This document shows, in pieces, positions 1 to 6,466 of a stretch of DNA of 9,750 nucleotides. Source of the stretch: Methylophilaceae bacterium (GTDB taxonomy: Bacteria; Pseudomonadota; Gammaproteobacteria; Burkholderiales; Methylophilaceae). Position numbers and translations under genes: made by a program. Every line of letters begins with the position of its first letter. Within the stretch, counting starts at the first letter, position 1. The stretch covers positions 1 through 9,750 of the forward strand of contig JADGRN010000039.1 in the NCBI GenBank assembly GCA_017880825.1, read 5' to 3'. The notes beneath the pieces are model-generated. The model ran no database searches, was not told the DNA's origin, and saw only the letters and a program-made list of their open reading frames with translations.

Positions 1-87
1 CGCCGCGCAAACCTCATGCGGCAATGCATAGATAACAAAAACTGCCGTGAAAACCGACTTGGCACGAAATAACTGTTTGTCCTGCAT
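1..87 (-). CDS. N-terminus of an exported protein of unknown function (truncated by window edge)
   Basis: An ATG at 87-85 opens a frame that runs without a stop to the left edge, giving 29 codons. It is preceded by a strong Shine-Dalgarno sequence, AGGAGA (plus-strand positions 93-98), 5 nt before the ATG. The peptide begins MQDKQLFRAKSV and reads like a Sec signal peptide. It has a basic n-region (K4, R8, K10), a hydrophobic stretch (about residues 12-23, VFTAVFVIYAL) and a polar end with a possible signal peptidase I site in PHEVCAA (V at -3, A at -1). The rest of the protein lies outside the window, so the family is unknown; a periplasmic or outer-membrane protein is the reasonable inference. 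It follows ybbP on the same strand, but the 191-nt gap suggests its own promoter. Confidence 0.7.
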   Translation of the reverse strand, partial: MQDKQLFRAKSVFTAVFVIYALPHEVCAA

Positions 88-92
88 TACTA

Positions 93-98
93 TCTCCT
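93..98 (-). promoter_or_regulatory. Ribosome binding site AGGAGA of the left-edge gene
   Basis: AGGAGA on the minus strand lies 5 nt before the ATG at 87. It is the strongest Shine-Dalgarno match upstream of any start in this window. It is the main reason for calling a real gene in a fragment of only 29 codons. Confidence 0.65.
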
Positions 99-139
99 AC
101 TGTCGTTCGTTGGAATTGTTGTTAAACCCGAAGTTATAT

Positions 140-155
140 ATCAAGTTCCATGCCA
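140..155 (-). promoter_or_regulatory. Sigma-54-like promoter element (imperfect)
   Basis: On the minus strand the sequence TGGCATGGAACTTGAT matches the sigma-54 consensus TGGCACG-N4-TTGCW at 10 of 12 informative positions. The GG element is intact, but the key -12 dinucleotide GC is GA, which normally weakens such promoters considerably. The predicted transcript start, about 12 nt downstream, would leave a leader of roughly 40 nt containing the AGGAGA site before the ATG at 87, so its position is plausible. I found no convincing sigma-70 pair with 16-18 nt spacing in the same gap. This is inferred from sequence resemblance only. Confidence 0.22.
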
Positions 156-242
156 AGCTGGAGCTGTATCAATATTTTCATCTTAATCAACGAACTACAA
201 TAATCGTATTATTCAAACTGGATAGTGTAACCCAATAGATGT

Positions 243-277
243 GGTTATATACAGCCAGTTCGAGGTTGTTTATAGCC
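243..277 (-). repeat. Stem-loop with self-similar arms immediately after ybbP (possible 3'-end structure)
   Basis: On the plus strand the arms are GGTTATATACAGCC (243-256) and GGTTGTTTATAGCC (264-277), separated by a 7-nt loop. In the minus-strand ybbP transcript the arms pair at 11 of 14 positions; read as plus-strand RNA, GU wobbles raise this to 13 of 14. Each arm is also partly palindromic, so the pair forms an inverted repeat and a 21-bp direct repeat at once. The structure starts 1 nt after the ybbP stop codon, which fits a transcript end or a stabilising 3' stem-loop. No U-run follows, so it is not a textbook intrinsic terminator. Binding sites for a regulator of the left-edge gene are the alternative. 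Confidence 0.35.
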
Positions 278-278
278 A

Positions 279-2768
279 TTAGATGCTGTGTAATATCTGT
301 CTCGGCGGTTGATTCAGCAAGCCACGCACTCCCAGCCAAGCCGCTAACGGCACCAGCACACAAGCACTGACCAAGGCTATCATGGCCAAGCCAAAATTAA
401 ACGCATACGGGATGTCGAGCAGGTGTGCGCTGATGTAATAAGCCAGGGTGCTGGCGGCCAGCGTGGCAATAACTGCTGCGAGCAAGCCCATACAGAAGAA
501 CTCGGCCATGGTAGCCATTACCACTTGGCGCCTGGAGGCACCCAATACCCGCAATAATGTCGCTTCCCGCGTACGCTCCTCACGCGTAGCCACCAGCGCA
601 GCGTAGAGCACCGCGAGTCCGGCCAGCAGGCTGAAGCCGAATACGTATTGCACAGCGTAGACCATCTTGTCCATGATGTCGCGCACCTGCTGCATGAGCG
701 CAGCCACATCGATGATGGTGAGATTTGGAAAGCGCTTGACCAGCTGATTGAGGGTTGCTTCCTGCCCCAAAGGCAGGTGGAAACTGGTGATATAGCTGGC
801 AGGGAATTGATCCAGCACGCCGGGTGGTGCAACCGCAAAGAAGTTGACGTGCATGCTATCCCACTCCACCTTGCGCAAGCTGGTCACGCTGAGGGTAATC
901 GGCGTTCCGCCGACATCGTAGGTTAATCTGTCGCCGAGCCTGATTCCCAGATTCTCGGCGATGCCCTGCTCCAGTGAAAGCATTGGTTTACCCTGCTCAT
1001 CCGCCCGCCACCAGCGCCCGGCGAGGATTTTGTTATCGGCCTGCATCTGCGCTGTCCAGGATAAATTGAACTCGCGCTCAACCAGGCGTCGGGCACGGTC
1101 ATCCTGGTATTGCGCAGGGACCAGCGGCTTATCATTCACCGCGATCAACCGTCCACGCACCATCGGCAAGACCGTTGTAGTCCCAATGCCGGAACCTGAC
1201 AAAAAGGATTGCATGTCCGCAATCTGATTGGGCTGGATGTTGATGATGAAGCGATTAGGCGCGTCGGCTGGCAGCGAAGCTTGCCAGCTATGCAGCAAAT
1301 CGCCGCGTACCAGCGCCAGCAATATTAGCGCCATCAACCCCAGGCTGAGGCCGATGACCTGCGCAACCGCCATCGCCGGCCGCCGCATGAGCCCGGCGAT
1401 ACCTAACTTCCAGGCACTGCTGCTGCCGAGTGGCAATTGACGCAACAAGCGCCCCCCCAGTAGCGCCAATCCGGCACTAACCAACAACAGCGCCAGTAAG
1501 CCGGCCAGCGTGACCAAACCCAGTTTCAGGTTATGCGCATGCCAGAATATCAGTGCGATCATCACGGCCAGGCCCGGCAAATAAGCCAGCCAGCCCGCGG
1601 CATCCAGATCACCCAGATCACGCCGCAAAATGCGCAGGGCCGGTACATCACCCAAGCGCTGCAAATGCGGCCAGACTACGCCCAGCATTGCCGCGAATCC
1701 GGCAATCAAGCCCGCCAACGCCGGTGTCCAGCTTGGCGGCGGCAGGGCTTCCACAAACAGGCTGCCTGCCAGTGCCGCCAATCCTGCCTGTGCCATATAA
1801 CCCAGCACGCAGCCAAGCAGGCTGCCTATAAGCCCCAATAGCAAGGCTTGTTGGATCAGCACACGCATAATCAGCCGACGCGAGGCGCCAAAGCAGCGCA
1901 TCAGCGCGAACGTATCCAAATGTCCCTGGACAAAAGGCAGTGCGGCCAGCGACATGGCCACCATAGCCAGAATCACGCTCGCCATGGAAGCCAGCCCAAG
2001 AAACTGCTGTGCCTTTTCCAGTGCACTGCGGATTTCCGGCCGCGCACTTTTAACGTCTTCCAGTCGTTCCCCGCGTGCCAATAGTGGCTTGATCCAGCCG
2101 GAATAGGTGGCCGTTGTCACAGCACTGCCTGCCAGCAACAACTGATATTTGATGCGACTACCGTATTGAATGAGCTTGGTAGAGGCAATGTCCGCCTCAT
2201 TCATCAACAGGTGCGGCGCGATATTGAACATATCCCCGCCGCGTGCCGGTTCATGTTGCAGCAAGGCTGCCACGCGCAACTGACGCTCGCCCACTGCAAT
2301 GCTGTCACCCACCGCCACCTCCAGCAGGCTGGCCAGCCGCGGCTCTATCCATACGCTCCCGGACTCCGGTGCGCCCTGTGTGTTGCGCCCTGCGCCGAAT
2401 GCCTGCGCGGCTATGGTTAACTCACCGCGCAGGGGGTAGCCACCATTGATGGCCTTGATTTCTGCCAGATGGCTGGCATTGCCATGCACCACCATGCTGG
2501 GGAAATCCAGCGTTTGCGCCGCATTCAGGCCTAATTTTGCGGCCTCAAGCCGGTATTTTTCGGGGATGGCATGGTCGGCAACCACCACCATATCCGCGCC
2601 CAACAGCTGACTGCCCTGCCGGTTGAGCGCGGACTGGATACGGTCAGTGAAAAATCCGACCGCGGTCATTGCACCGACAGCCAGCACCAGAGCCAGCAAC
2701 AGCACTCTCACTTCGCCCGCGAGCCAGGCACTGCGCAACTGGCGCCAAGCCATGCCTAAGCTGTTCAT
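279..2768 (-). CDS. ybbP: ABC transporter permease, YbbP/FtsX family
   Basis: Large inner-membrane subunit (829 aa; E. coli YbbP is about 804) that pairs with the YbbA ATPase. Family knowledge places YbbAP among the MacB/LolCDE-like type VII ABC systems, which use ATP hydrolysis for work on the periplasmic side rather than ordinary import; the substrate is not established. Visible layout: a TM segment at about 22-40, a large periplasmic domain (about 45-255), a first FtsX block with TMs near 261-281, 305-327 and 348-367, further TMs near 397-437 and 467-487, a second periplasmic domain (about 490-700), and a last FtsX block with TMs near 708-725, 753-776 and 791-813. The motif LMRCFGASRR (289-298) recurs as LLRVLGASRR (738-747), the duplicated FtsX coupling segment. 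Stretches such as LVRGDLL, NDKP and TSLRKVEW closely resemble E. coli YbbP. The ATG overlaps the ybbA stop as ATGA, with GGAA 5 nt upstream, so translation is probably coupled. The frame is intact. Confidence 0.95.
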   Translation of the reverse strand: MNSLGMAWRQLRSAWLAGEVRVLLLALVLAVGAMTAVGFFTDRIQSALNRQGSQLLGADMVVVADHAIPEKYRLEAAKLGLNAAQTLDFPSMVVHGNASHLAEIKAINGGYPLRGELTIAAQAFGAGRNTQGAPESGSVWIEPRLASLLEVAVGDSIAVGERQLRVAALLQHEPARGGDMFNIAPHLLMNEADIASTKLIQYGSRIKYQLLLAGSAVTTATYSGWIKPLLARGERLEDVKSARPEIRSALEKAQQFLGLASMASVILAMVAMSLAALPFVQGHLDTFALMRCFGASRRLIMRVLIQQALLLGLIGSLLGCVLGYMAQAGLAALAGSLFVEALPPPSWTPALAGLIAGFAAMLGVVWPHLQRLGDVPALRILRRDLGDLDAAGWLAYLPGLAVMIALIFWHAHNLKLGLVTLAGLLALLLVSAGLALLGGRLLRQLPLGSSSAWKLGIAGLMRRPAMAVAQVIGLSLGLMALILLALVRGDLLHSWQASLPADAPNRFIINIQPNQIADMQSFLSGSGIGTTTVLPMVRGRLIAVNDKPLVPAQYQDDRARRLVEREFNLSWTAQMQADNKILAGRWWRADEQGKPMLSLEQGIAENLGIRLGDRLTYDVGGTPITLSVTSLRKVEWDSMHVNFFAVAPPGVLDQFPASYITSFHLPLGQEATLNQLVKRFPNLTIIDVAALMQQVRDIMDKMVYAVQYVFGFSLLAGLAVLYAALVATREERTREATLLRVLGASRRQVVMATMAEFFCMGLLAAVIATLAASTLAYYISAHLLDIPYAFNFGLAMIALVSACVLVPLAAWLGVRGLLNQPPRQILHSI

Positions 2769-3457
2769 ATCGGTTCCAAACGGCCGTCAATCAATTGCAA
2801 GCGACGCTGGCAACGCGCCGCCAGCGCAGCATCATGCGTCACCAGCACCAAGGTCGTGCCGGTCTCGGCATTCAGTTCAAACAATAAATCTATGATGCGC
2901 TGACCGGTAGCCGCATCCAGATTACCGGTAGGTTCATCCGCAAACAGGATGGCAGGCTTGGGCGCAAAAGCACGCGCGATGGCGACGCGTTGCTGTTCGC
3001 CGCCGGAAAGCTGACGCGGGTAATGCGTGGCGCGTTGCTCCAGCCCCACCCGATTGAGTGCGGCTTTGGCTTGGCCGGCCGCATCATCACGTCCTGCAAG
3101 TTGCAAAGGCAACATGACATTTTCCAGCGCGGTGAGCGAGGGCAGCAACTGGAATGACTGAAAAACAAAGCCCATGCTGCGTCCGCGCAAGGCAGCGCGA
3201 CCATCCTCATCCAGCAAGGCAATGTCCTGGGCATTGATCAGCACTTTGCCGTCACTTGGAGTGTCCAACCCTGCGAGCAGCCCCAGCAAAGTCGATTTGC
3301 CCGAGCCGGAAGCACCCAGAATAGCCAGCGTCTCACGTTGCGGCACAGCGAGTTGCAGCCCCGAGAGTATCGTCAGCCTGGCCTGGTTGCTGGTAACATG
3401 CTTCGCGAGGCCGGTCACCTCTATTGCCAACCCATTTATTACATCAGGTGCATGCAT
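2765..3457 (-). CDS. ybbA: ABC transporter ATP-binding protein YbbA
   Basis: Cytoplasmic ATPase partner of YbbP, 230 aa from the ATG at 3457. All nucleotide-binding motifs are present: Walker [10 protein letters not shown] (48-56), Q-loop glutamine in FVFQSFQL (Q100), signature LSGGEQQR (150-157), Walker B AILFADEP (169-176) with the catalytic glutamate, D-loop GNLD, and H-loop histidine in VTHD (H208). The [18 protein letters not shown] block is typical of the LolD/MacB/YbbA branch. A TTG at 3460 could add one residue, but the ATG is preferred. The ribosome binding site is weak (GGAA about 9 nt upstream). The gene is divergent from tesA with start codons 2 nt apart, so its promoter must lie within the tesA signal-peptide and early coding region; no good -10/-35 pair stands out there. 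It shares a 4-nt overlap with ybbP, and the two form an operon. Confidence 0.95.
   Translation of the reverse strand: MHAPDVINGLAIEVTGLAKHVTSNQARLTILSGLQLAVPQRETLAILGASGSGKSTLLGLLAGLDTPSDGKVLINAQDIALLDEDGRAALRGRSMGFVFQSFQLLPSLTALENVMLPLQLAGRDDAAGQAKAALNRVGLEQRATHYPRQLSGGEQQRVAIARAFAPKPAILFADEPTGNLDAATGQRIIDLLFELNAETGTTLVLVTHDAALAARCQRRLQLIDGRLEPI
3446..3450 (+). promoter_or_regulatory. Ribosome binding site of tesA, which decides its start
   Basis: AGGTG lies 9 nt before the ATG at 3460. This supports 3460 over the upstream in-frame TTG at 3424, which would add 12 non-signal-like residues before the signal peptide. The site falls inside the first codons of ybbA on the opposite strand. Confidence 0.55.
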
Positions 3458-3459
3458 CA

Positions 3460-4122
3460 ATGTTGTTCCGATTACTGTCGATATTCGTTCTAAGTGGCGT
3501 AGTCAGCCCTCTACTGGCAGCGCCAGCCAGCCCAGCTTCCCAGAGTCTCCAGAGCTCTCAATTCCCGACCATCCTGGTCTATGGCGACAGCCTTTCCGCT
3601 GCCTACGGCATTGAGCGCGAGCAAGGCTGGGTGAGCCTGTTGCAACAGCGCCTGCAAAGCCGGGGTTACCCCTATCAGGTAGTCAATGCCAGCGTCAGCG
3701 GGGAAACTACACTGGGCGGCCTTACGCGTATGCCAGCTACGCTCAGACAACAGCAACCGGCGATAGTGCTGATCGAGCTCGGCGCCAATGACGGACTACG
3801 CGGATTGCCGGTCGCCGAGATGCAACGCAACCTGTCGGCGATGATTGAAGCCAGCCAGAAAATAAAAGCTAAAGTCATGCTCATCGGCGTTCAGATTCCG
3901 CCAAATTACGGGCCGCGTTACACCCGTGAATTTACCGAGACCTACCCTAGCTTGGCAAAGCGCTACACGCTGCCGCTATTACCGTTCCTGCTCGATGGTG
4001 TGGCCGGCAAACCGGAACTGACGCAGGACGATGGCTTGCACCCTGTTGCTGCGGCTCAGAGGCGGTTACTGGATAACGTCTGGAATGTGCTGGAACCGAT
4101 GCTGGGAAAATCCAGGCACTAG
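3460..4122 (+). CDS. tesA: Periplasmic SGNH-family arylesterase / lysophospholipase / thioesterase I
   Basis: Exported GDSL/SGNH hydrolase of the TesA (ApeA/PldC) family, 220 aa. Family members cleave acyl esters, lysophospholipids and acyl thioesters in the periplasm. A signal peptide is evident: MLFRLLSIFVLSGVVSPLLA, with cleavage likely near residues 20-23. The four blocks are intact: block I VYGDSLSAAYG with nucleophile Ser44, block II NASVSGETT with oxyanion Gly81, block III LGANDGLRG with Asn110, and block V DGLHP with Asp191 and His194. The start was chosen at the ATG with AGGTG upstream, because it puts the signal peptide at the very N-terminus. The gene is divergent from ybbA, as in E. 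coli, and is the only plus-strand gene. It converges on tilS with 17 nt between the stop codons and no visible terminator. Natural substrate preference cannot be read from the sequence. Confidence 0.94.
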   Translation: MLFRLLSIFVLSGVVSPLLAAPASPASQSLQSSQFPTILVYGDSLSAAYGIEREQGWVSLLQQRLQSRGYPYQVVNASVSGETTLGGLTRMPATLRQQQPAIVLIELGANDGLRGLPVAEMQRNLSAMIEASQKIKAKVMLIGVQIPPNYGPRYTREFTETYPSLAKRYTLPLLPFLLDGVAGKPELTQDDGLHPVAAAQRRLLDNVWNVLEPMLGKSRH

Positions 4123-4139
4123 CACTCGCAACCACGCAA
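4123..4139. other. 17-nt convergent junction between tesA and tilS
   Basis: The tesA stop (TAG, 4120-4122) and the tilS stop (TGA on the minus strand, 4142-4140) face each other across 17 nt. No GC-rich hairpin with a U-run is visible on either strand. A short TTGCT/AGCAA stem just inside the tilS 3' end has no T-tract. The two transcripts probably run into each other or end by a Rho-dependent route. Confidence 0.5.
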
Positions 4140-5504
4140 TCAGCCTTGCTGCCAAGCAATCACCAGCCCCATTTCTTCATGCTTCGCCTGCAATTCGCAA
4201 GCCACGCCAATGCCCGGTACCACGGCCAGAGTATCTTCACAATAGATGAGCGGCAGCCGTTCGCGCAGCCAGGGTGGCATTTGTGCTTCCTGCAACAGAT
4301 GCTTGAGTGTACGTGTTGGCCGCTCACGGTCCGGCTTGAAGCGTTCGCCGCCCTGCCGGGCACTGATCCTTAACTTGGCGGCTTTATTCAACGCCAGTCC
4401 CAGTCCCATTTCGCGCTGGAATAGCAACTGACTGTTATCCGGTAGCGTCAGTGACGTTTCGCCCTGCCAGATCAGAGCGACAGGCTGACAAACAACTTCA
4501 AAATCCAGGTAAGCCATGCCCTGATAGCGCCGCAAACAAGCATGATCCAGCTTGATTTTCAAGCCGGCATCGGGCTTTGCGCTGAGCAGTTGACGCAGCA
4601 TTTCCTGCAGGCGGATAGCACTGGGCAGTGTCACCTTATTGGCGGATAACCACCAGCGCAGCAAGTTGCGCGCACGCGGCTCGCTCAAGCCCGCCAAGCC
4701 AGCAGTATCCAGCAGATTGTCGCGTACATGACACTGCGCATCGTCGCTTGCCAATTCTTCCAGCAGCAAGGCGGCTTCAGCCATGTGCGCTGCACTGCGT
4801 GCCAGTGTTTCCTGTGCTGCCGGAAAACGTCGCACAAGTTCGGGAAAAATTTGATGGCGCAAAAAATTACGGTCATAGCCATGATCGAAATTGCTCTCGT
4901 CTTCTATCCACTGCATCTGATGACTGAGGGCATAAGCCTCCAAGGCTGCTCGCGGCACGTCAAGCAAAGGCCGCAGCAGGCGGCGGTCGGCACCTCTGGC
5001 GGCCATGGCTGACAGCCCCTTGACTCCCGCCCCGCGCAGCAATTGCAGCAGCAAGGTTTCGGCCTGGTCATCACGATGATGCGCCAGTACCACATGGTCT
5101 GCCGCTGTTGAGAGTAGCGCCTGATAGCGCTCTTTGCGCGCAGCGGCTTCCAGCCCCTGGCCACTATCGCGCCGGACTTTGACGCGCACAACCTCAAAAG
5201 ATACCTGGTAGGAGCGGCAAAGCTGGCGGCAAAATTCTGTCCAGTCGTCGGCATTCGGGCTGAGGCCGTGGTGCACGTGCATGGCTTGCAGCTTGAACCC
5301 CAGCGCTGTGCGCATCCTCACCAGCAGATCAAGCAACACACGGGAATCGAGACCACCACTCAGCGCCAGCAGCAAGGTCTGGCCCGGCTGTATGGTCTGG
5401 ACGAGAAAGGTTTCTAGTCGGACAGCAAGATCAGCGCAGGCTTCAGCTTGGTACTGGGCTAAGCCCTTGGCTTCAGTTGATCTTGGCTTCTTTGTACTTG
5501 CCAT
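4140..5504 (-). CDS. tilS: tRNA(Ile)-lysidine synthetase
   Basis: Cytoplasmic enzyme that joins lysine to C34 of the CAU-anticodon tRNA-Ile using ATP, switching it from reading AUG to AUA and from methionine to isoleucine charging. The protein has 454 aa (E. coli 432). The N-terminal PP-loop ATPase domain shows SGGLDS (49-54), [13 protein letters not shown] (76-88), [11 protein letters not shown] (117-127) and [10 protein letters not shown] (141-150), followed by LLRPLLD. A middle linker/substrate domain follows. The C-terminal TilS domain from about 377 contains [30 protein letters not shown] and LAVVPGIG. The ATG at 5504 lies 32 nt inside accA in another frame. I saw no ATG, GTG or TTG between it and the PP-loop motif, so this start is effectively forced despite a poor Shine-Dalgarno; expression is probably coupled to accA. 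Confidence 0.95.
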   Translation of the reverse strand: MASTKKPRSTEAKGLAQYQAEACADLAVRLETFLVQTIQPGQTLLLALSGGLDSRVLLDLLVRMRTALGFKLQAMHVHHGLSPNADDWTEFCRQLCRSYQVSFEVVRVKVRRDSGQGLEAAARKERYQALLSTAADHVVLAHHRDDQAETLLLQLLRGAGVKGLSAMAARGADRRLLRPLLDVPRAALEAYALSHQMQWIEDESNFDHGYDRNFLRHQIFPELVRRFPAAQETLARSAAHMAEAALLLEELASDDAQCHVRDNLLDTAGLAGLSEPRARNLLRWWLSANKVTLPSAIRLQEMLRQLLSAKPDAGLKIKLDHACLRRYQGMAYLDFEVVCQPVALIWQGETSLTLPDNSQLLFQREMGLGLALNKAAKLRISARQGGERFKPDRERPTRTLKHLLQEAQMPPWLRERLPLIYCEDTLAVVPGIGVACELQAKHEEMGLVIAWQQG

Positions 5505-6441
5505 AGCTCATCAGGCGGTCGAAGCGCGCTTCGAGCAGGTTTTGCGTGGATTTGGCTTGCAGGCGTTGCAGTTCGTCGAGCAAAGCACGACGCAAGGTCT
5601 GCATCATTACCTCAGGCGCACGATGCGCGCCACCCATAGGCTCGGCGACGATACGGTCAACCAGCCCCAGCGCTTTCAAACGTGTTGCGGTAATGGCCAG
5701 CGTCTCTGCTGCTTCCGAAGCTTTATCGGCGCTCTTCCACAGGATAGAAGCGCAGCCTTCCGGCGAAATTACCGAGTAGGTGGAATACTGCAGGATCATC
5801 AGATGATCAACTACACCCAGTGCCAGCGCACCGCCAGAGCCGCCTTCGCCGATAATGACACCGATGATGGGAGTCTTCAGCTCGGTCATCACGTACAGAT
5901 TACGCGCGATGGCTTCAGACTGCCCGCGCTCTTCCGCGCCAATACCGGGATAGGCGCCCGGGGTATCAATCAGCGTGATGATTGGCAGGCCGAATTTTTC
6001 TGCCAGGCGATACAGACGCAGCGCCTTGCGATAACCTTCCGGGCGCGGCATGCCGAAATTGCGGTATTGGCGCTCTTTTACATCACGCCCCTTCTGATGG
6101 CCAATCACCATCACCGGCTGGCCCTCAAAACGCGCCAGGCCGCCGACAATCGCCGGGTCGTCGGAAAAAACGCGATCGCCGTGCAGCTCCTGAAAATCGC
6201 TAAACATGCCCTGAATATAGTCCAGGGTGTAAGGCCGTTGCGGGTGACGCGCCACTTGGGAAATCTGCCAGGCATTGAGCTTGCTGTAGATCTCCTTGGT
6301 CATGGTCTGGTTTTTTTGCTGCAGGCGGTCAATTTCTTCCGAAATATCCAGCGCAGAACCATCCTGCACGTAACGCAATTCCTCGATTTTTGCTTCGAGT
6401 TCAGCGATCGGTTGTTCGAATTCCAGAAAACTCGTTTTCAT
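5473..6441 (-). CDS. accA: Acetyl-CoA carboxylase carboxyltransferase subunit alpha
   Basis: Alpha subunit of the carboxyltransferase component, which with AccD moves the carboxyl group from carboxybiotin on AccB to acetyl-CoA, making malonyl-CoA for fatty acid synthesis in the cytoplasm. The protein has 322 aa (E. coli 319). The start [10 protein letters not shown] aligns with the start of known AccA proteins, which rules out the seven-residue extension from a TTG at 6462. GGAAAG lies 7 nt before this ATG. Crotonase-fold landmarks are IGHQKGRD (113-120), [17 protein letters not shown] (127-143), [17 protein letters not shown] (158-174) and the oxyanion loop GEGGSGG (198-204), then the [11 protein letters not shown] segment. 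It begins 25 nt after dnaE and overlaps tilS by 32 nt. A perfect TATAAT in the last dnaE codons may give it its own promoter. Confidence 0.97.
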   Translation of the reverse strand: MKTSFLEFEQPIAELEAKIEELRYVQDGSALDISEEIDRLQQKNQTMTKEIYSKLNAWQISQVARHPQRPYTLDYIQGMFSDFQELHGDRVFSDDPAIVGGLARFEGQPVMVIGHQKGRDVKERQYRNFGMPRPEGYRKALRLYRLAEKFGLPIITLIDTPGAYPGIGAEERGQSEAIARNLYVMTELKTPIIGVIIGEGGSGGALALGVVDHLMILQYSTYSVISPEGCASILWKSADKASEAAETLAITATRLKALGLVDRIVAEPMGGAHRAPEVMMQTLRRALLDELQRLQAKSTQNLLEARFDRLMSYGKYKEAKIN

Positions 6442-6448
6442 GTGGCTA

Positions 6449-6454
6449 CTTTCC
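6449..6454 (-). promoter_or_regulatory. Ribosome binding site of accA, which decides its start
   Basis: GGAAAG sits 7 nt before the ATG at 6441 on the minus strand. It agrees with the homology-based start [10 protein letters not shown] and argues against the upstream TTG at 6462. Confidence 0.6.
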
Positions 6455-6466
6455 AAAAGCAATGAC

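Larger units (their letters stand above)
88..278. other. AT-rich intergenic region between ybbP and the left-edge gene
   Basis: This is the only sizeable non-coding gap in the window, 191 nt long. It is clearly richer in A and T than the flanking genes. It holds a stem-loop just after the ybbP stop, a sigma-54-like element and the ribosome binding site of the left-edge gene. An open frame of 63 codons crosses it on the plus strand from a GTG at 47. That frame lacks a ribosome binding site, runs antisense through the signal peptide of the real gene and has no recognisable protein character, so it is not called. Confidence 0.6.

Noticed and set aside
47..238. A 63-codon plus-strand frame in the AT-rich left region
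   Set aside because: GTG start without a ribosome binding site, low-complexity composition, and it runs antisense over the better supported signal-peptide gene.
3449..3456. Palindrome TGCATGCA between the tesA ribosome binding site and start codon, considered as an operator
   Set aside because: An 8-bp perfect palindrome is expected dozens of times by chance in a window this size, and the symmetry does not extend convincingly outward.
3424..3459. Upstream TTG start for tesA adding 12 residues
   Set aside because: It would bury the signal peptide behind a non-hydrophobic extension, and the ATG at 3460 has a matching ribosome binding site.
2765..4122. The ybbAP-tesA cluster as a possible new toxin export or defence system
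   Set aside because: All three proteins match a widely conserved housekeeping arrangement known from E. coli, with intact standard motifs and no added effector or immunity gene.
5281..6465. A 394-codon open frame on the plus strand opposite accA and the 5' part of tilS
   Set aside because: It is in codon register with accA on the other strand, so it stays open simply because accA avoids TTA, CTA and TCA codons. The product has no recognisable domain, and accA is unmistakable.
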